From contig CM070910.1 of NCBI GenBank assembly GCA_036417435.1, positions 71,532,784 to 71,596,783 of the forward strand: a stretch of 64,000 nt of DNA, read 5' to 3'. Source of the stretch: Inia geoffrensis. Lineage: Eukaryota; Chordata; Mammalia; Artiodactyla; Iniidae. The position numbers were made by a program, and so were the translations under genes. Below are positions 24,051 through 35,975 of the stretch, one piece after another (position 1 is the stretch's first letter; each line of letters starts with the position of its first letter). The notes under the pieces were generated by a model. The model ran no database searches. It worked only from the letters and a program-made list of their open reading frames with translations, and had not been told where the DNA came from.

Positions 24051-26140
24051 AGTACTAAAGGCTCTGACCAGAGAAGTTTTTTTTTGGAAAAGGTGGTTTG
24101 ACAAAATTGACAGGGTATGATAATTGAAGCTAACCATGACTTTATTATTTGTGAAAAGATTCACGATGAGATAATTTTTAAAGAGTGAGAAAGGAAAACT
24201 AAAGTCCCCTTTCTACAGTTGCCCTTTTGCAAGGTCTGGGGTGAATGCTCATATTTCTTTTCTCTTTTTGTAACACATGTTTATTCCAACCAATTTATTT
24301 TGCAGGTAATTCTAAACTCTAAAGGTGCAGGCCTAGAATGATTTAAACCACACTCTAATGTTTTATTCCCTGTTACATTGCTATTTAAATGCTGCCTTGC
24401 TGCTTCTTAAGTGAAGGTTATATCTTCCAGGCTTGAGGGTCAGGTTATTGGCTTCCATTTATTTACTGGGGTTTTAAAACAAAATACAGGGCCAAGCATG
24501 TACCTAAATGGCTTCAGTAAGCAAATGTAGGGAAATTGTGGGAACTGTGAGGCTGGCCAATGCTCCCTCCCATGTCCCTCTAAGTGTCCATGGATTCTCA
24601 GTGTCAGGTATTTGCTGACATCATGATGAAATGTGGGCCTCCCCCAGGTTGCTAGATCTCTCAGTTTAAAAAGAGGAGCCAGATATCTGCATTTTCATGT
24701 GAACTCTGATTTTCAACATATTTGCAACTCAATTTTTTTTTCTCTCAAAACCCTTAAAGCCAAAAAAGAAAACAAAAACAAAAACATGTCTGCTGGAGCC
24801 ATCTGGCTGATGGGCAGCCCCGTTGCTCACCCTGTTTTAGTATTTCCATACAGCACCTCATTTATTGCTCTAAAGAGAGGTTACACATCAGTACAATCAT
24901 CCCACACTCTGCCAGTGGGTAACATTCAGCGCTCAGTCTCTTAAAATGTTGGAAGTTTTTGATAATAGTGTAAAACAAACCTCGTCACATTCCAGATTCC
25001 AGAGTAATCAGGAATTTTACTCTGTTGAAAACGCCTGGGTGTTGATGAAGCGTCAGTGCCCCTACAATCCATCTCTCCTGGGGCTGACTATCACAGTGCC
25101 TCTGCAGACTGCCAGGGCTCCCCCGCGGCACTCCTCCGCATCTCTGCGGTGTTCCCGCCCGCCCGGAGTCCCGGGAGCAGGGATGCTCTCTTTTTCCTGG
25201 GATGCAGCATCGAGGAAGTTTCTTCCAAAAGCCTATAAAACAGATGGCGAGGTTTTTAAACAATATAATGTTTTCAGACTAAAAGAGAAATCGCATAGCC
25301 CAACCCTTGTTTGGGCCAATTTGGAAAAATTGCTTTCACCTTTTCCTCTCCTGACCGTCTCTGCCTCACCATGAGCTCTGGTTGTGGTCCTCTTCACGTG
25401 TTAGGAAAGCGGTGATAAAGCTGTATATCTTACAACCTACCAGCACTTGACTGGTACTCCAGGGGGTCGCGGAATAAATAGGTGTTTGATTAAATGTGTG
25501 TCTGAAAACATTGGGAGCCTTTGAAAGATAGTGTCAGAGGGCCGGGCCCGTGCTTCTCGGGAAGCTGGTTGTAACAGGCCATGTACTTTCTCCTTTCATC
25601 AACTTTCTTTAACGGCTTGATAACATTTCTAGAAGTCCATCTAGGGGAACGGTGTGAGTGAGGATTTGCACAAAATCAAGGCTATTTCCCCTCCCTTTCT
25701 GAAGATGATGTCTCTCAGACTTGCTAATTAGAGAGCAAAGCAGGAAAGGATGGCTGAGTCATTGTCTCCAAAGCTAGTAAAACTAACCTCTGAAGAAAAA
25801 AATTAAAAAAAAAAAAAGATTTCGTTGGAAATGCTCACAACTTAGTCACTCTGTTAAAACATTATTGACAAAACCTCTTTTCCTTTCAGGCCTTGCCTGA
25901 AACAACAGTTAAATCCGTGAATCAAGCTGAAGGCTTTCTCCCCAGTTTGTTGGACGTAATGGGGTCATTGCCCAGACTGTCATTAAACTGTTTCCATTCT
26001 GATGATTGATTCTAAAGGTCTTAAGGTGGATCCAGAACTCCTCTGGACAAGCCTTTGAATCATCTGTCCACCCAGCACACAATGTTGCCAACAACAGTGA
26101 TTTATCTTTTAAAAGGGAAGCAATGATTTTCCTGTTAAAC
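24051..26140. other. Unassigned sequence with a small CpG cluster
   Basis: No interspersed repeat recognised across 2.1 kb. About eight CpG dinucleotides fall within 65 bp near 25121-25185, in otherwise CpG-poor non-repeat sequence. A 142-codon plus-strand frame spans it (24946-25374) but has no recognisable domain. Confidence 0.4.
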
Positions 26141-26144
26141 AAAA

Positions 26145-26325
26145 AGCTCAGCTTGGAATCAAAAGATCTGGGTTGGAAATCTGGCTCTACTCCTTACTCA
26201 CTGTGTGTCCTTGGGCTCCTTATCTAACCTTTATGAGTCTGTTTTCTTACTCATATAATTGGGACAATAATTCCTAACAACAGGATTGTTGTGTGAATTA
26301 AATGAGGTAATACATTCATTGATTC
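26145..26325 (+). mobile_element. MIR SINE relic
   Basis: GATCTGGGTTGGAAATCTGGCTCTAC, TACTCACTGTGTGTCCTTGGGC, then AGGATTGTTGTGTGAATTAAATGAGGTAATAC match the MIR order. Confidence 0.75.
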
Positions 26326-27290
26326 ATTCATTTATATGCCAAACAAACAATATTTCTCAGTGTAAGTTGGCACCATTTGATCTTAATGAGTAACATAAGT
26401 TACAAAAAGGAAAAAGATGATTATTTACTTCAGTTCCTTTCCATTTGAATAGATTCCATCAGTACTGTAAGGAATGTCCTTCCTTAAGAGTTATCCCCTC
26501 TTTCTTGAGGCTCCATGCTCCTGCCTTTCATTTGCTCTAAGTGTTTAATTTGTTTTTTAATCTTAAAACTACCAGTAAGTATCAAATTAGTTTTTATCTT
26601 CTCTGGAGATGTGTTCCCTTTAAAGATATATTTTCCTTCATTTTCAGGGAAGCTGCGTCAGTACGTCCTTTGGAGGGTCTTCCCTCTCCTCTGCCCAAGC
26701 CTGTCTTAGGGATGAGTTATGCCATCATTCATGGACCTGTGAGGGTGGACACAGGTTCCCCTGTGTTTGGTTTGTTTATTTGTGTGTTTTTAATCCTCAA
26801 ACTCTCCTCTTAATCAGCATCTTTTATTTTTGTTATTTAAAAAATCTGTGGAGCCATTCACCCATGGATCCCAAATCTATACAACCTTTTGGCTGTGGGG
26901 AAAGACCTGAAAAACGAATTCAAAACAGTGACTATGTTAAAAGTTAGGGATTGTTATCAAAAGTAGAGGAGAAGAAGAAATATCCTTTCTGCCTTTATTT
27001 CACGGCACATTTCTCTCCAGGGATTCTCTGATGTGTGGTGACATGTTCAGGACACATCACAGATGCGTCCAAACACCATTCATGGCAAAAGAGGAGGAAG
27101 AACTGAACGATATGTTTTTACCTCTGCTATCCCTCCCCTGAAAGAACCTATCTGTAATTTCTGCATCAGTCAGAGGAATTTTCTTCTTTATCTTTACTTT
27201 CAGGACATGGCAGAAATAATACCGTGTGTTCTTTTTTAAACAAACAAACAAATCACTTTGCTGTCAATAACTGTCTAACATTTTGGGAAC
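26326..27290. other. Unassigned sequence
   Basis: No repeat or gene recognised. Confidence 0.4.
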
Positions 27291-27294
27291 CACA

Positions 27295-27600
27295 GAAGCA
27301 CATGAACATTTATTGAGAACCAATTATGTACAAGGTATTGTACTATGGAAAATATAAAGATAATAGGTGCCTGTCTTCAAGCAACTTATGGTCTTCTTGG
27401 GCAGATGCAAAACATACCATATATAAAACTGTCATCCAAGGTAGTGGGTAGCACATGACACCTGAATTCTATGAAGGTGCTATGGTAGGGGATATATTGC
27501 CTCTGGTAGAGAGGTTATTGTAAACTTCTGGGAGGAAAGAGCCCTGAGGATTGGTAAGAGTTTGATGGTCAGAGATAAATAGCTATTCCAGGTAAAATAA
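27295..27600 (-). mobile_element. L2 relic, antisense
   Basis: ACATTTATTGAGAACCAATTATGTACAAGG followed by CTTATGGTCTTCTTGGGCAGATG and GTAAACTTCTGGGAGGAAAGAGCCCTGAGG is an antisense L2 layout. Confidence 0.6.
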
Positions 27601-27658
27601 TAGAATTATATGGGTAGAGCATAATGACTGAATGAATAACAAAATGAAAAAAGTTCTC

Positions 27659-27866
27659 TTTTTTTTTTTTGCAGTACACGGGCCTCTCACTGCTGTGGCC
27701 TCTCCTGTTGCAGAGCACAGGCTCCGGACGGGATGCGCAGGCTCAGCGGCCATGGCTCACGGGCCCAGCCGCTCCGCGGCATATGGGATCCTCCCGGACT
27801 GGGGCACGAACCCATGTCCCCTGCAACAGCAGGCAGACTCTCAACCACTGCGCCACCAGGGAAGCC
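27659..27866 (-). mobile_element. CHR-family SINE, antisense
   Basis: A T tract at 27659-27670, then GCAGTACACGGGCCTCTCACTGC, through the antisense body to CACCAGGGAAGCC, the reverse of the SINE head. It has accumulated several substitutions, including changes in the B box. No clean target duplication is visible. Confidence 0.92.
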
Positions 27867-28435
27867 TATTGAATAAGTTTTGAATAGCTAAAGAAATGAA
27901 TTTAATATAAATGCTAGGAGACAATTTAGTGTGGCTGCTATAATTTAAATTTTTAAATTTCAGGGGAATTCCTACCCAACCATGATGATGTAAAGAGTGC
28001 ATGCTACAATATGCACAAATACAAACAAATGTTACATGATGCAATCCAGATGGTCAATCCTGGCCTCAACTGCTTGTGGTCCTTGGATAAGAAGAAGTCA
28101 AAAATCAATGCCCAGAACTCTGAAATTCAGCCAAATTCCCTCTAAAATGTTTGTTATCTCAGGGTTGCTCTGGGGTCAAAGGAATTTTTGATTCTGGACA
28201 TTTCATCACAAAATAATTTAGCTCATATCCACAGTCCATGCTGGGGTTAAGTTTCACAAACCCTGAGGGAGATATACCCGGTGGGAGAAGATCTGTGTCA
28301 TCCCTGGCAATTTTCTTTTGGATGGAGAATACTCCTCTAACAAGGCTGTCAGGCACCAACCCCATGGAGCAGTGTCTTATGCAGGAGGATTAATTGGCAA
28401 AGCAAGGATTCACAGCTACCAGAATCACCACTGCC
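27867..28435. other. Unassigned sequence
   Basis: No repeat or gene recognised. Confidence 0.4.
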
Positions 28436-28439
28436 ATTC

Positions 28440-28640
28440 ACTGTAGGCTGCCCAAGTGCCGGGCACTGTGCATCCACTCTGCATACACTGTTGTGTTTGC
28501 TCCTTGTGGCAGTTCTGGGGGAGCTACTGCCATACAGAGTGTGTTTTTTTATGTATTAAAACACAAAGGATGAGAAAGATTAGAAAGCCCGTCTAGGGTC
28601 TTAACAGATTCAAACCCACAAAGCCTGTGTTCTATCCATT
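28440..28640 (-). mobile_element. Possible MIR relic, antisense
   Basis: Weak match: CCAAGTGCCGGGCACTGTGCATCC ... ACACAAAGGATGAGAAAG ... GATTCAAACCCACAAAGCCTGTG. Confidence 0.5.
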
Positions 28641-29240
28641 TGGGATTGTGACAATTCTAAATAGTACATTATTTGAGTTAGTCACACTTGCTAAAGGAAA
28701 GTCTTACTGTTAAGCAAACAAGCAAATCAACCGATCAATAAATTGACCCTATTAACAAAAACATGCTTGGGAAATACTTTCAAGACCCGAGACGATGAAC
28801 TAGGGGAGAAGTTACTTTTCCTTCTCTGCTGGTGTTTGCAGTGACACAGGAGAAAACTACACACCTACCCCAGAGCTTTGCCAAATTCCTCAGGCAGGTT
28901 GGCAGATAGGCTAGGTTTTATTTGTAAATATTTTAATTTGAGATTTATTTTCTAAATGCTTGCTATTAAAGGTCCCAGAATTCTAAAATGAGGGTGAAGA
29001 AAGAGGAAGAGGAGAAGGAAGAGAACAAAATCATACTGGTTAGTGTTACCTGACAGTTTTTGAAATTCCCTAGTTTTATCAATAAATATTTTCCTAGTCA
29101 TTCGTTTTCCTCTTCTAATGTCCCAATTGTTAAGAAAGAAATTTGAAATAAAATGTTAATTTTCCCTTGAAATTTCTCAACTCAATCCTTATTTCCAAAG
29201 GAGTGAAGCACAATGTCTTATATGAAGCATCATCAATTAT
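28641..29240. other. Unassigned sequence
   Basis: No element recognised. Confidence 0.4.
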
Positions 29241-29257
29241 CTCACATACTGTTTATT

Positions 29258-29460
29258 TATTTGTTTTTTTCGGTACGTGGGCCTCTCACTGCTGTGGCCT
29301 CTCCTGCTGCGGAGCACAGGCTCCGGAAGCACAGGCTCAGCAGCCATGGCTCACGGGCCCAGCCGCTCCGCGGCATGTGGGATCTTCCCGGACCGGGGCA
29401 CGAACCCGTGTCCCCTGCATCGGCAGGCGGACTCTCAACCACTGTGCCACCAGGGAAGCC
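29258..29460 (-). mobile_element. CHR-family SINE, antisense, perfect 17-bp duplication
   Basis: A T-rich tail at 29258-29270, then CGGTACGTGGGCCTCTCACTGC, ending in CACCAGGGAAGCC at 29460. The target duplication CTCACATACTGTTTATT occurs at 29241-29257 and 29461-29477 without mismatch, marking a recent insertion. The 117-codon frame that crosses it is incidental. Confidence 0.95.
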
Positions 29461-29477
29461 CTCACATACTGTTTATT

Positions 29478-32400
29478 AAATGATCTCGGATGGTTTATTA
29501 AAGTCAAGCATCAGATATAAGTGTAATTCATCAGACTGATGAATCCTGGTTTTCAGCTCAATACACTGAGCTGAGTATATAGTATTCAATATACTATAGC
29601 ATATATACAGTAAATAATGACAATACTGAATTCCAAGGTTTTTACTTGGTCTTGAGCCTTAAGGCTATTCTACAATTATACAATTTTTCTCTTCTTTTCA
29701 GAGTATGCTTGATCAGCTGTAGATGTTGACGTTTCCTTCCATTTTAAATATTGTCATCTTTATGTATTGATGTATGCACATACCATTTCTAAAGTGTTGG
29801 CTGCAGTTGCAATGCATTTGATGCATTTGGTGGGGAAAAGTAAACTCTGCATGTATCATTCTCCATTTCTCAAGAAGAGAGCATAACGTTTTGGATAGGA
29901 ACGGATGCCCAGCAAATGTCCTGTATTCATTTTTGTGTTTGATCTTGTCATTATAGAAGTCACCTTGCCACATGAAGGCATTGCTAGCACAGAGCTGGAA
30001 TAATTCCCACTTTAACCAAATATTCAAATAAAATGTATCTGCATTCAAAATTCTATGAATTAATGACAATACTCATTAAAAAAAAAACTCAAAAGGGTAA
30101 TAAATAATTAAATCTAATAGAAGACTACCCAACTTTTCTTAGGGAAAAAGTACCACCTCTTCTAAGCCCTGTAGATATAGCACTTGAACAACCAAAGGCA
30201 GAATTGAGGTATTATGTGCTAAATATTTTTTTCTAAGAAAACAATTCGTGAACAACGAGATATATTTTTATGTCGATAATAATTTTTTTCATGCTTACAT
30301 GTGTATTTAACAGGTATCTGAGCTTTTTGGCCAAGATCAGGGAACTATGGGTCATAAGCAAAGTATGTGTTGGATGAGCAAACTCAAACTGCCAAAAGGT
30401 ATTTCCATGGACTTGAAAAACATTTTTGAGGGGAACATTCAGAAATATAGCTCATTTGGACCAGATCTTTTTGATTTTCAGTTTCCTTTTTTTCCAAGTC
30501 ATGGAATAAATTCTTTGATGGAACATACCAGGTTTGCACAGGCTAATGAAAAAGCCACATATACTTTTTTTTTTTTTTTTTGAGGCAAAACTCCTGGTAA
30601 TGTTGTTCAAAGAAGACAAGAGCCTTGCAATTAGGTTCATTAATGTAGCTTAGGGTCTGGTTTCCTTTACTCCATCGTTTCCAAAGGAAGATCGATCTCT
30701 ATCCTTGTCTAGTAAAAGTATCAGTTTATAATGAAAGCATAACTCTTGGATGTATTTCTTTGTAGAATTTGCTCTCAGAAACTTCTGATGCTTTGCTCTA
30801 TCTCCTCCTATTAGGGCTGTTAGCTAACCCCCAAAAGTCACCCACTAAAGCAGACCCTCTGAAGTCCCACTGGGCTCCCATCAGTCCAGTAGAGAGGGCT
30901 GACATGACATATTAGTCTTAAATCTAAAACATATGTTTGGAAAATGCCTAGTTTCCTGGCAATAATTAAGAATGCGACTTGGCAGATTGGCAGCCACATA
31001 AAACAATCGTTAGTAAACCCTATATTTATTATGTTCCCATTTTATGGAAATGAAACCCACATTACAAATATGTATAGGAAACTGGACCCAAAATGATGCA
31101 CAGGTAGAATTAATTATGATGAAGATGAAAAGAACATCGGTAGTTTTTTTCTAATTCACTTTCCTTATCCCAAAAAAGGTCTCCCCCAAAAGGAGCCACA
31201 TCAAAACATTTAAAAATTTCTTTCTATTAACTTATACAATAAATAATGACCTCTTGGATAAATTTCCTCATCAGCACTCATCTGTCAGTGTGTCTCACTA
31301 AAGAGTTCTGGTGTACAGCTAATTAAGATAAGATCCTGGAGTCATAGGAGACTTTTGGTTTATAAATGTTGTAAAGAAAATTCCAGATACTTAAAAAGTC
31401 CCTTCAACCGCTCTGTGAATACATGCATTATAACCTACATAATCTCTCTCTATATATGTATACATTTATATAATAAATAGACACACATATTTAGGAATGA
31501 TATGCACTAAGAATACACAAGTATAGCTACAGTTCTTGTTAAAATATTGAAATAATTCTGACCCAGTTCAAAAATATCTGCTGCCTCCCATGTGTAACTC
31601 TGTCTTTTCCCTTTGGACCCATTGGATCTCCCCATAATCTAGAAAAAAGTTAATGGCTCCGGCCTCCGCTCCATTGTCCTTTCTGTTCAGTGGGTGCCTG
31701 TGTTGTACTGGTTGTTATATACCTTGAAAATCACTTCTGCACACAAGTATCGCCTCATGTGCATGACCTGTCCACACACGAAATGAGGAAACTCTCTACT
31801 CTGAACGGCAACAGTGTTAGTAGAAGCCACATGGTCAAGAAGGCTATGGAACCAGCCAACCAACAGCAAGTGGGTAAACACACACCCACATTATTTTAGT
31901 TATTCATGAATGTACAGCAAATTGTCTCGATATTTTTCCCCTAAAGAAATAAATAAGTTGCTGTAGACTATATCAAAGAGAGGCAAGTAGGTCCAGTTCA
32001 GGAAATGTTGGAAAAGTGGCCATGGCCATGAAGTGTGTATAGGACAAAAAAATATAGCTGGCAAACTTTCCCATGGTGCATCTTTCATCTAGAAAAGTGA
32101 AGAAACAGAAGTTTTCATTCTCCATTTGCCTGGTTCTGTGTGAAATAAACCAGGTCATCTAAGCAATAACTCTTATTTTGTTTTCGAAATTGCTGACTCT
32201 GAAAAAAAATTCTCTTTGTTACAAAGTTCAAATTCCAAATAAAACCGTGGGATGGGGAATTCAAAAGAGTGTCTGGAGGAAAGGTTTTAAAATTAGAATC
32301 ATCTTAAAATATGTTAGAGACTATGACACTAATTGTTTTCCTTTTATTTTTAATTTTTTGCATTTTTATATTCTCATTTGCCGATATTTTCTATATAAAT

Positions 32401-32755
32401 TTTAGAGCACTTTTGGCCATTTAGATAGTAATTTGTACATTATTAAACAAGAATACTAGCTTCATTCTTTCATACAGTCTTTCACTTTACATGTATTTAC
32501 TGATTCTGCTTGGGAGTTTTATTGGACTTGGTAGGATGTCCTACCAACTCTAGACATAAGTGCACTTAATAAGAAATCAATAATTAAATTTAACAACCAT
32601 ATATTGTATCCAGTATTTTGTCACAATTCAAGTATTCATTAATTCGATTGAATTAAAGTGGTTTGCCATTTATCAGTGGTTTTTAAGCAACTCTGTGAGT
32701 TCTAACCATGATTTTGATGCTCTCCAGAATTATAATGATTATAGCAAATGATGAT
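29478..32755. other. Unassigned sequence
   Basis: About 3.3 kb with no repeat body recognised. A T run at 30566-30581 could mark the tail of an eroded minus-strand retrotransposon. Reading frames up to 118 codons have no recognisable character. Confidence 0.4.
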
Positions 32756-32759
32756 GGTG

Positions 32760-33012
32760 GTATAATCCTGTGGTTAAGCACAGAAGCTCTGAAGGTAAAA
32801 GACAAGCAAAGTAAACAACCAGTTAGGTTTACACCTGAAACTGTCAGTTACTAACACTATGACCACGTGCAAATTATTTTAACCTCTCTCTATCTCAGTT
32901 TCCTTAGCTGTAAAATGAGGGTAAGGATTAAATAGAATAATGCGTGTGTCTGACATATAAATAAATAAAAGCCAGTAGTAGTAATAGTAGCATTAGGAGT
33001 AGTATTAGTAAT
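32760..33012 (+). mobile_element. MIR relic with AGT-rich simple repeat
   Basis: CCTGTGGTTAAGCACAGAAGCTCTGAAG, TTACTAACACTATGACCACGTGC, and CTCAGTTTCCTTAGCTGTAAAATGAGGG identify MIR. A degenerate (AGT)n stretch follows at 32973-33012. Confidence 0.75.
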
Positions 33013-33152
33013 TATCATAAACTATGAAGACTGATTCTCAGAAAGTTATGAAAGCAAGTTCTTTATCAGATCAAAAAGAAACTTAGCCTCATGTCCAGAA
33101 TATAATCTCAACACTGGAATGTTTTCATCAGCTCAGAAGAACTGTTAACTTT

Positions 33153-33620
33153 TTTTTTTTTCTTTTAATCATTTGGTGTTTGTTTTTTAACATCTTTACT
33201 GGGGTATAATTGCTTTACAATGGTGTGTTAGTTTCTGCTTTATAACAAAGTGAATCAGTTATACATATACATATGTTCCCATATCTCTTCCCTCTTGCAT
33301 CTCCCTCTCTTCCATCCTCCCTATCCCACCCCTCCAGGCGGTTACAAAGCACCGAGCGGATATCCCTGTGTCATGCGGCTGCTTCCCACTAGCTATCTAC
33401 CTTACGTTTGTTAGTGTATATATGTCCATGCCTCTCTCTCACCCTGTCACAGCTCACCCTTCTCCCTCCCCATATCCTCAAGTCCGTTCTCCAGTAGGTC
33501 TGTGTCTTTATTCCTGTCTTACCCCTAGGTCTGTCATACAGAGTGAAGTAAGTCAGAAAGAGAAAGACAAATACCGTATGCTAACACATATATATGGAAC
33601 TTAAGAAAAAAAAAAGTCAT
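33153..33620 (-). mobile_element. Twin-primed L1 insertion with 5' inversion
   Basis: 33153-33528 is the antisense L1 3' UTR after a T tract. From about 33527 the text flips to sense L1 (CTGTCATACAGAGTGAAGTAAGTC), which encodes the end of ORF2 and extends to an A run. GAAGAACTGTTAACTTT occurs at 33136-33152 and 33621-33637, a perfect 17-bp target duplication. The inverted piece would continue as ATGAAGAAC in L1, which overlaps the target sequence, so microhomology probably guided second-strand priming. Confidence 0.93.
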
Positions 33621-33639
33621 GAAGAACTGTTAACTTTGA

Positions 33640-34200
33640 CTCTGTTTTAATCACCTCCTCTTTATCCTGTTGGTGAGGGAGGGATTCCCGCCCTAGGTTT
33701 ATAAGGTTGACCAACAATACCCAACACTGGACGGATGAGATCAACAGCAGTTTGTTAGTCACATATACTCACAACCCAGGAGGCGGGACACTGCATGCCA
33801 TGAGGGGGCCACATGAAGGTTGTGCTCAGGAACAGAGTGATAAACCAGGGGTTGTAGATGTATCAAGAAGATGAAGTGCCCTCTGGTTTCCGCAGGAGGA
33901 TATGATTGACTTGTTTGAATAATTCCTTAGACCGGCAGGGAGCTAAAGCCCACTACTTAGGAATAAGCAGGCACTGTGCCTGGTCCCCTTGATAAGGAGG
34001 GCTGTTTGGCTAGACCTCACCCGCAGAACAGAGTACGGAGGGGATTTTGCAGTTAGGCCAGAGGAGTTCCTCCTGATTGCACCAGATGTCACAGCAGCAC
34101 ATATATTGGGACTTAATATAGGCCTTACATCACATCGCTTCTCCATGATGTCATTATTCTCAAAACAAAGCAAAAAACCTGAATGATGCTCAGTTAAGTT
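33640..34200. other. Unclassified block, possible old LTR
   Basis: Moderately GC-rich non-L1 text with LTR-like flavour: an antisense TATAAACCTAGGGC motif near 33690-33703 and a proline-poor, stop-rich body. I do not recognise a family. It could equally be unique sequence. Confidence 0.25.
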
Positions 34201-34913
34201 GACTGAGTACTGCCAGGTACAGGAATTTTAAGACCTGCTGAGATTATTCATCTGGGCATTGTTAAGTCTCAGTTGTGGGAAGGAAGATACCACCCATGGT
34301 TACATCACCACTTTTCAGAGTGAAATGGACACATGGCCACCTGGTACATGGTAAGGGAACTGCATCAGAGAATCCAGGTCTACAGACATGCAAATGCTCT
34401 ACTCGTGCTCTGATTAATTCAGATCACCCATCTACTGGGTCATTATATAATGATGTGACCGATATTGACATCACTTTTTGGTTTAGAGACCAGGCTGCCA
34501 AATAACATTGCTCTCCTATTAGTCCTCTTCTTTATGTACCCAAGAGTCTACTTCATGTGGCTGCCTAGCTAGCTATTTCCAGATGGCAGGAGAACAAAGA
34601 GCTAATTGCTTTCTCTGTTTTATCTCACTGCTCTAAAATGTGCTTTCGCATAGGGAATAGTCTCCGTTTCAGCAAGTCAAAGGTTAGGTGTCCTCTTTAT
34701 ACTATTATTTGGGGAGACATCCAAGAATAACCATACTTTTCCTTGTGATCAGCACATCATCAGAGTTGCTTCTTTTATCAAATATTTCCATTTTAAAGAA
34801 TGATTGTTGTCAATGGCTTAGATATCATTGGATATTCATTTTTCTTGTGTCACTATTGTTTCTTTTGGGTATAAGAATATAGAGACATTTTAATTTTTGT
34901 CCCAGAAAATTAA
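34201..34913. other. Unassigned sequence
   Basis: No repeat recognised. A 76-codon plus-strand frame at 34275-34505 has no known motif. Confidence 0.4.
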
Positions 34914-34928
34914 AAAAAACAGTATTTA

Positions 34929-35046
34929 CATTTTTTTTTTTTTTTTTAAAGGTTAGACTTTATTTTATTCCCCAGAGTCTATTTTTGTTTCCCGGGAATT
35001 GTTCATGGGCTTTACCAGTGACCACTTGATGACATTTACATTTACT
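34929..35046 (-). mobile_element. Short 3'-UTR-like retrocopy with poly(A) and TSD
   Basis: Read on the minus strand, about 95 nt of non-repeat sequence ends in GGAATAAAATAAAGTCTAACC followed by a poly(A) tract (T run at 34931-34946). AATAAA lies about 15 nt before the tail, as in a polyadenylated mRNA. AAAAAACAGTATTTA flanks it at 34914-34928 and 35047-35061. It is therefore an L1-mobilised, heavily 5'-truncated transcript end. The parent gene is not recognised. Confidence 0.75.
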
Positions 35047-35061
35047 AAAAAACAGTATTTA

Positions 35062-35686
35062 AATTTTAAGTACAGATATTAAATTCTCAAACCCTCAGCA
35101 ACTGGCCTTGAAGCTTCTGTCAAGGGATGAACCCAGAGCAGCTTGGTGGGTCTGGGTGAGTGTTTACAGTCAGCACCTCATAATTCAAAAGCCTACAGTT
35201 TATTCCTTTCCTGCTCTTTTTCACTCCTCTGGAGATAGGGCTTTAGGATTTTACTTTGTCATTAGTATCTCCATCACAGATTTTGTAGGGGGCATGTAAG
35301 AAGAAAGAATTTAAAACCATCAATTTCACTATCTTAGCAACTCTGGTAAAAAAAAAAAATTTAAAGAGGAAAATTAAAAATGACACTGGATTATTGAGGA
35401 ACTCAGTTATACATTCTCACCCTCTCTATATCATATACATCTGATAGAGCTTGAAATGGTGTCATTTATAACGTGACATACGGCATATACGAAGGGGTAA
35501 AAATGCACATAGCAATGTATTCAATTGGCTTATATCAACTAATTCCAAAACAAATCAACAATTAAGTTTTTGCATCTACTACGTATACAATGTTGCAACG
35601 TTGGTGGTCAGCCCTGTAGTTAAATATGTGTCATTTTACTTAGCTTCAAAACTTTTAGAGTTATTTGACTAGCCATGCAACCTAAT
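35062..35686. other. Unassigned AT-rich sequence
   Basis: No repeat or gene recognised. Confidence 0.4.
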
Positions 35687-35688
35687 TA

Positions 35689-35973
35689 CAGTTGCCCTTT
35701 GAACAACACGGGTTTGAACTACAAGGGTCCAGGTAATACAGGGACTTATTTTAATAAATAACAGTAATACATTTTTGTGGTTGGTTGAATCTGCAGATGC
35801 AGCGGAACCGGGATAGAGTGGGTTGTCTTTGAGACTTGAGCATCCATGGATTTTGGTATCCACTGAGGGTCCTGGAGTCAATCCCCTGAGGATACCCAGG
35901 GCCAGCTGTATGCAGATTTTCAACTGCACGGAGATCAGTGCCCCTAACTGTGGCGTTGTCCAAAGGTCAACTA
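35689..35973. mobile_element. Tigger/MER2-like DNA transposon (non-autonomous)
   Basis: Starts CAGTTGCCCTTTGAACAACACGGG and ends with the imperfect inverse, GGCGTTGTCCAAAGGTCAACTA, flanked by TA on each side as for Tc1/mariner-pogo elements. The middle carries GACTTGAGCATCCATGGATTTTGGTATCC and GGTCCTGGAGTCAATCCCC, the well-known Tigger/MER2 end module. About 285 bp, with no transposase. Confidence 0.72.
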
Positions 35974-35975
35974 TA

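Noticed and set aside
24946..25374. 142-codon plus-strand reading frame
   Set aside because: No recognisable domain, no neighbouring exon-like signals; its length is plausible by chance through a GC-richer stretch.
29540..29610. Short hairpin (TATAGTAT/ATACTATA arms)
   Set aside because: Eight-bp arms in AT-rich sequence are expected by chance.
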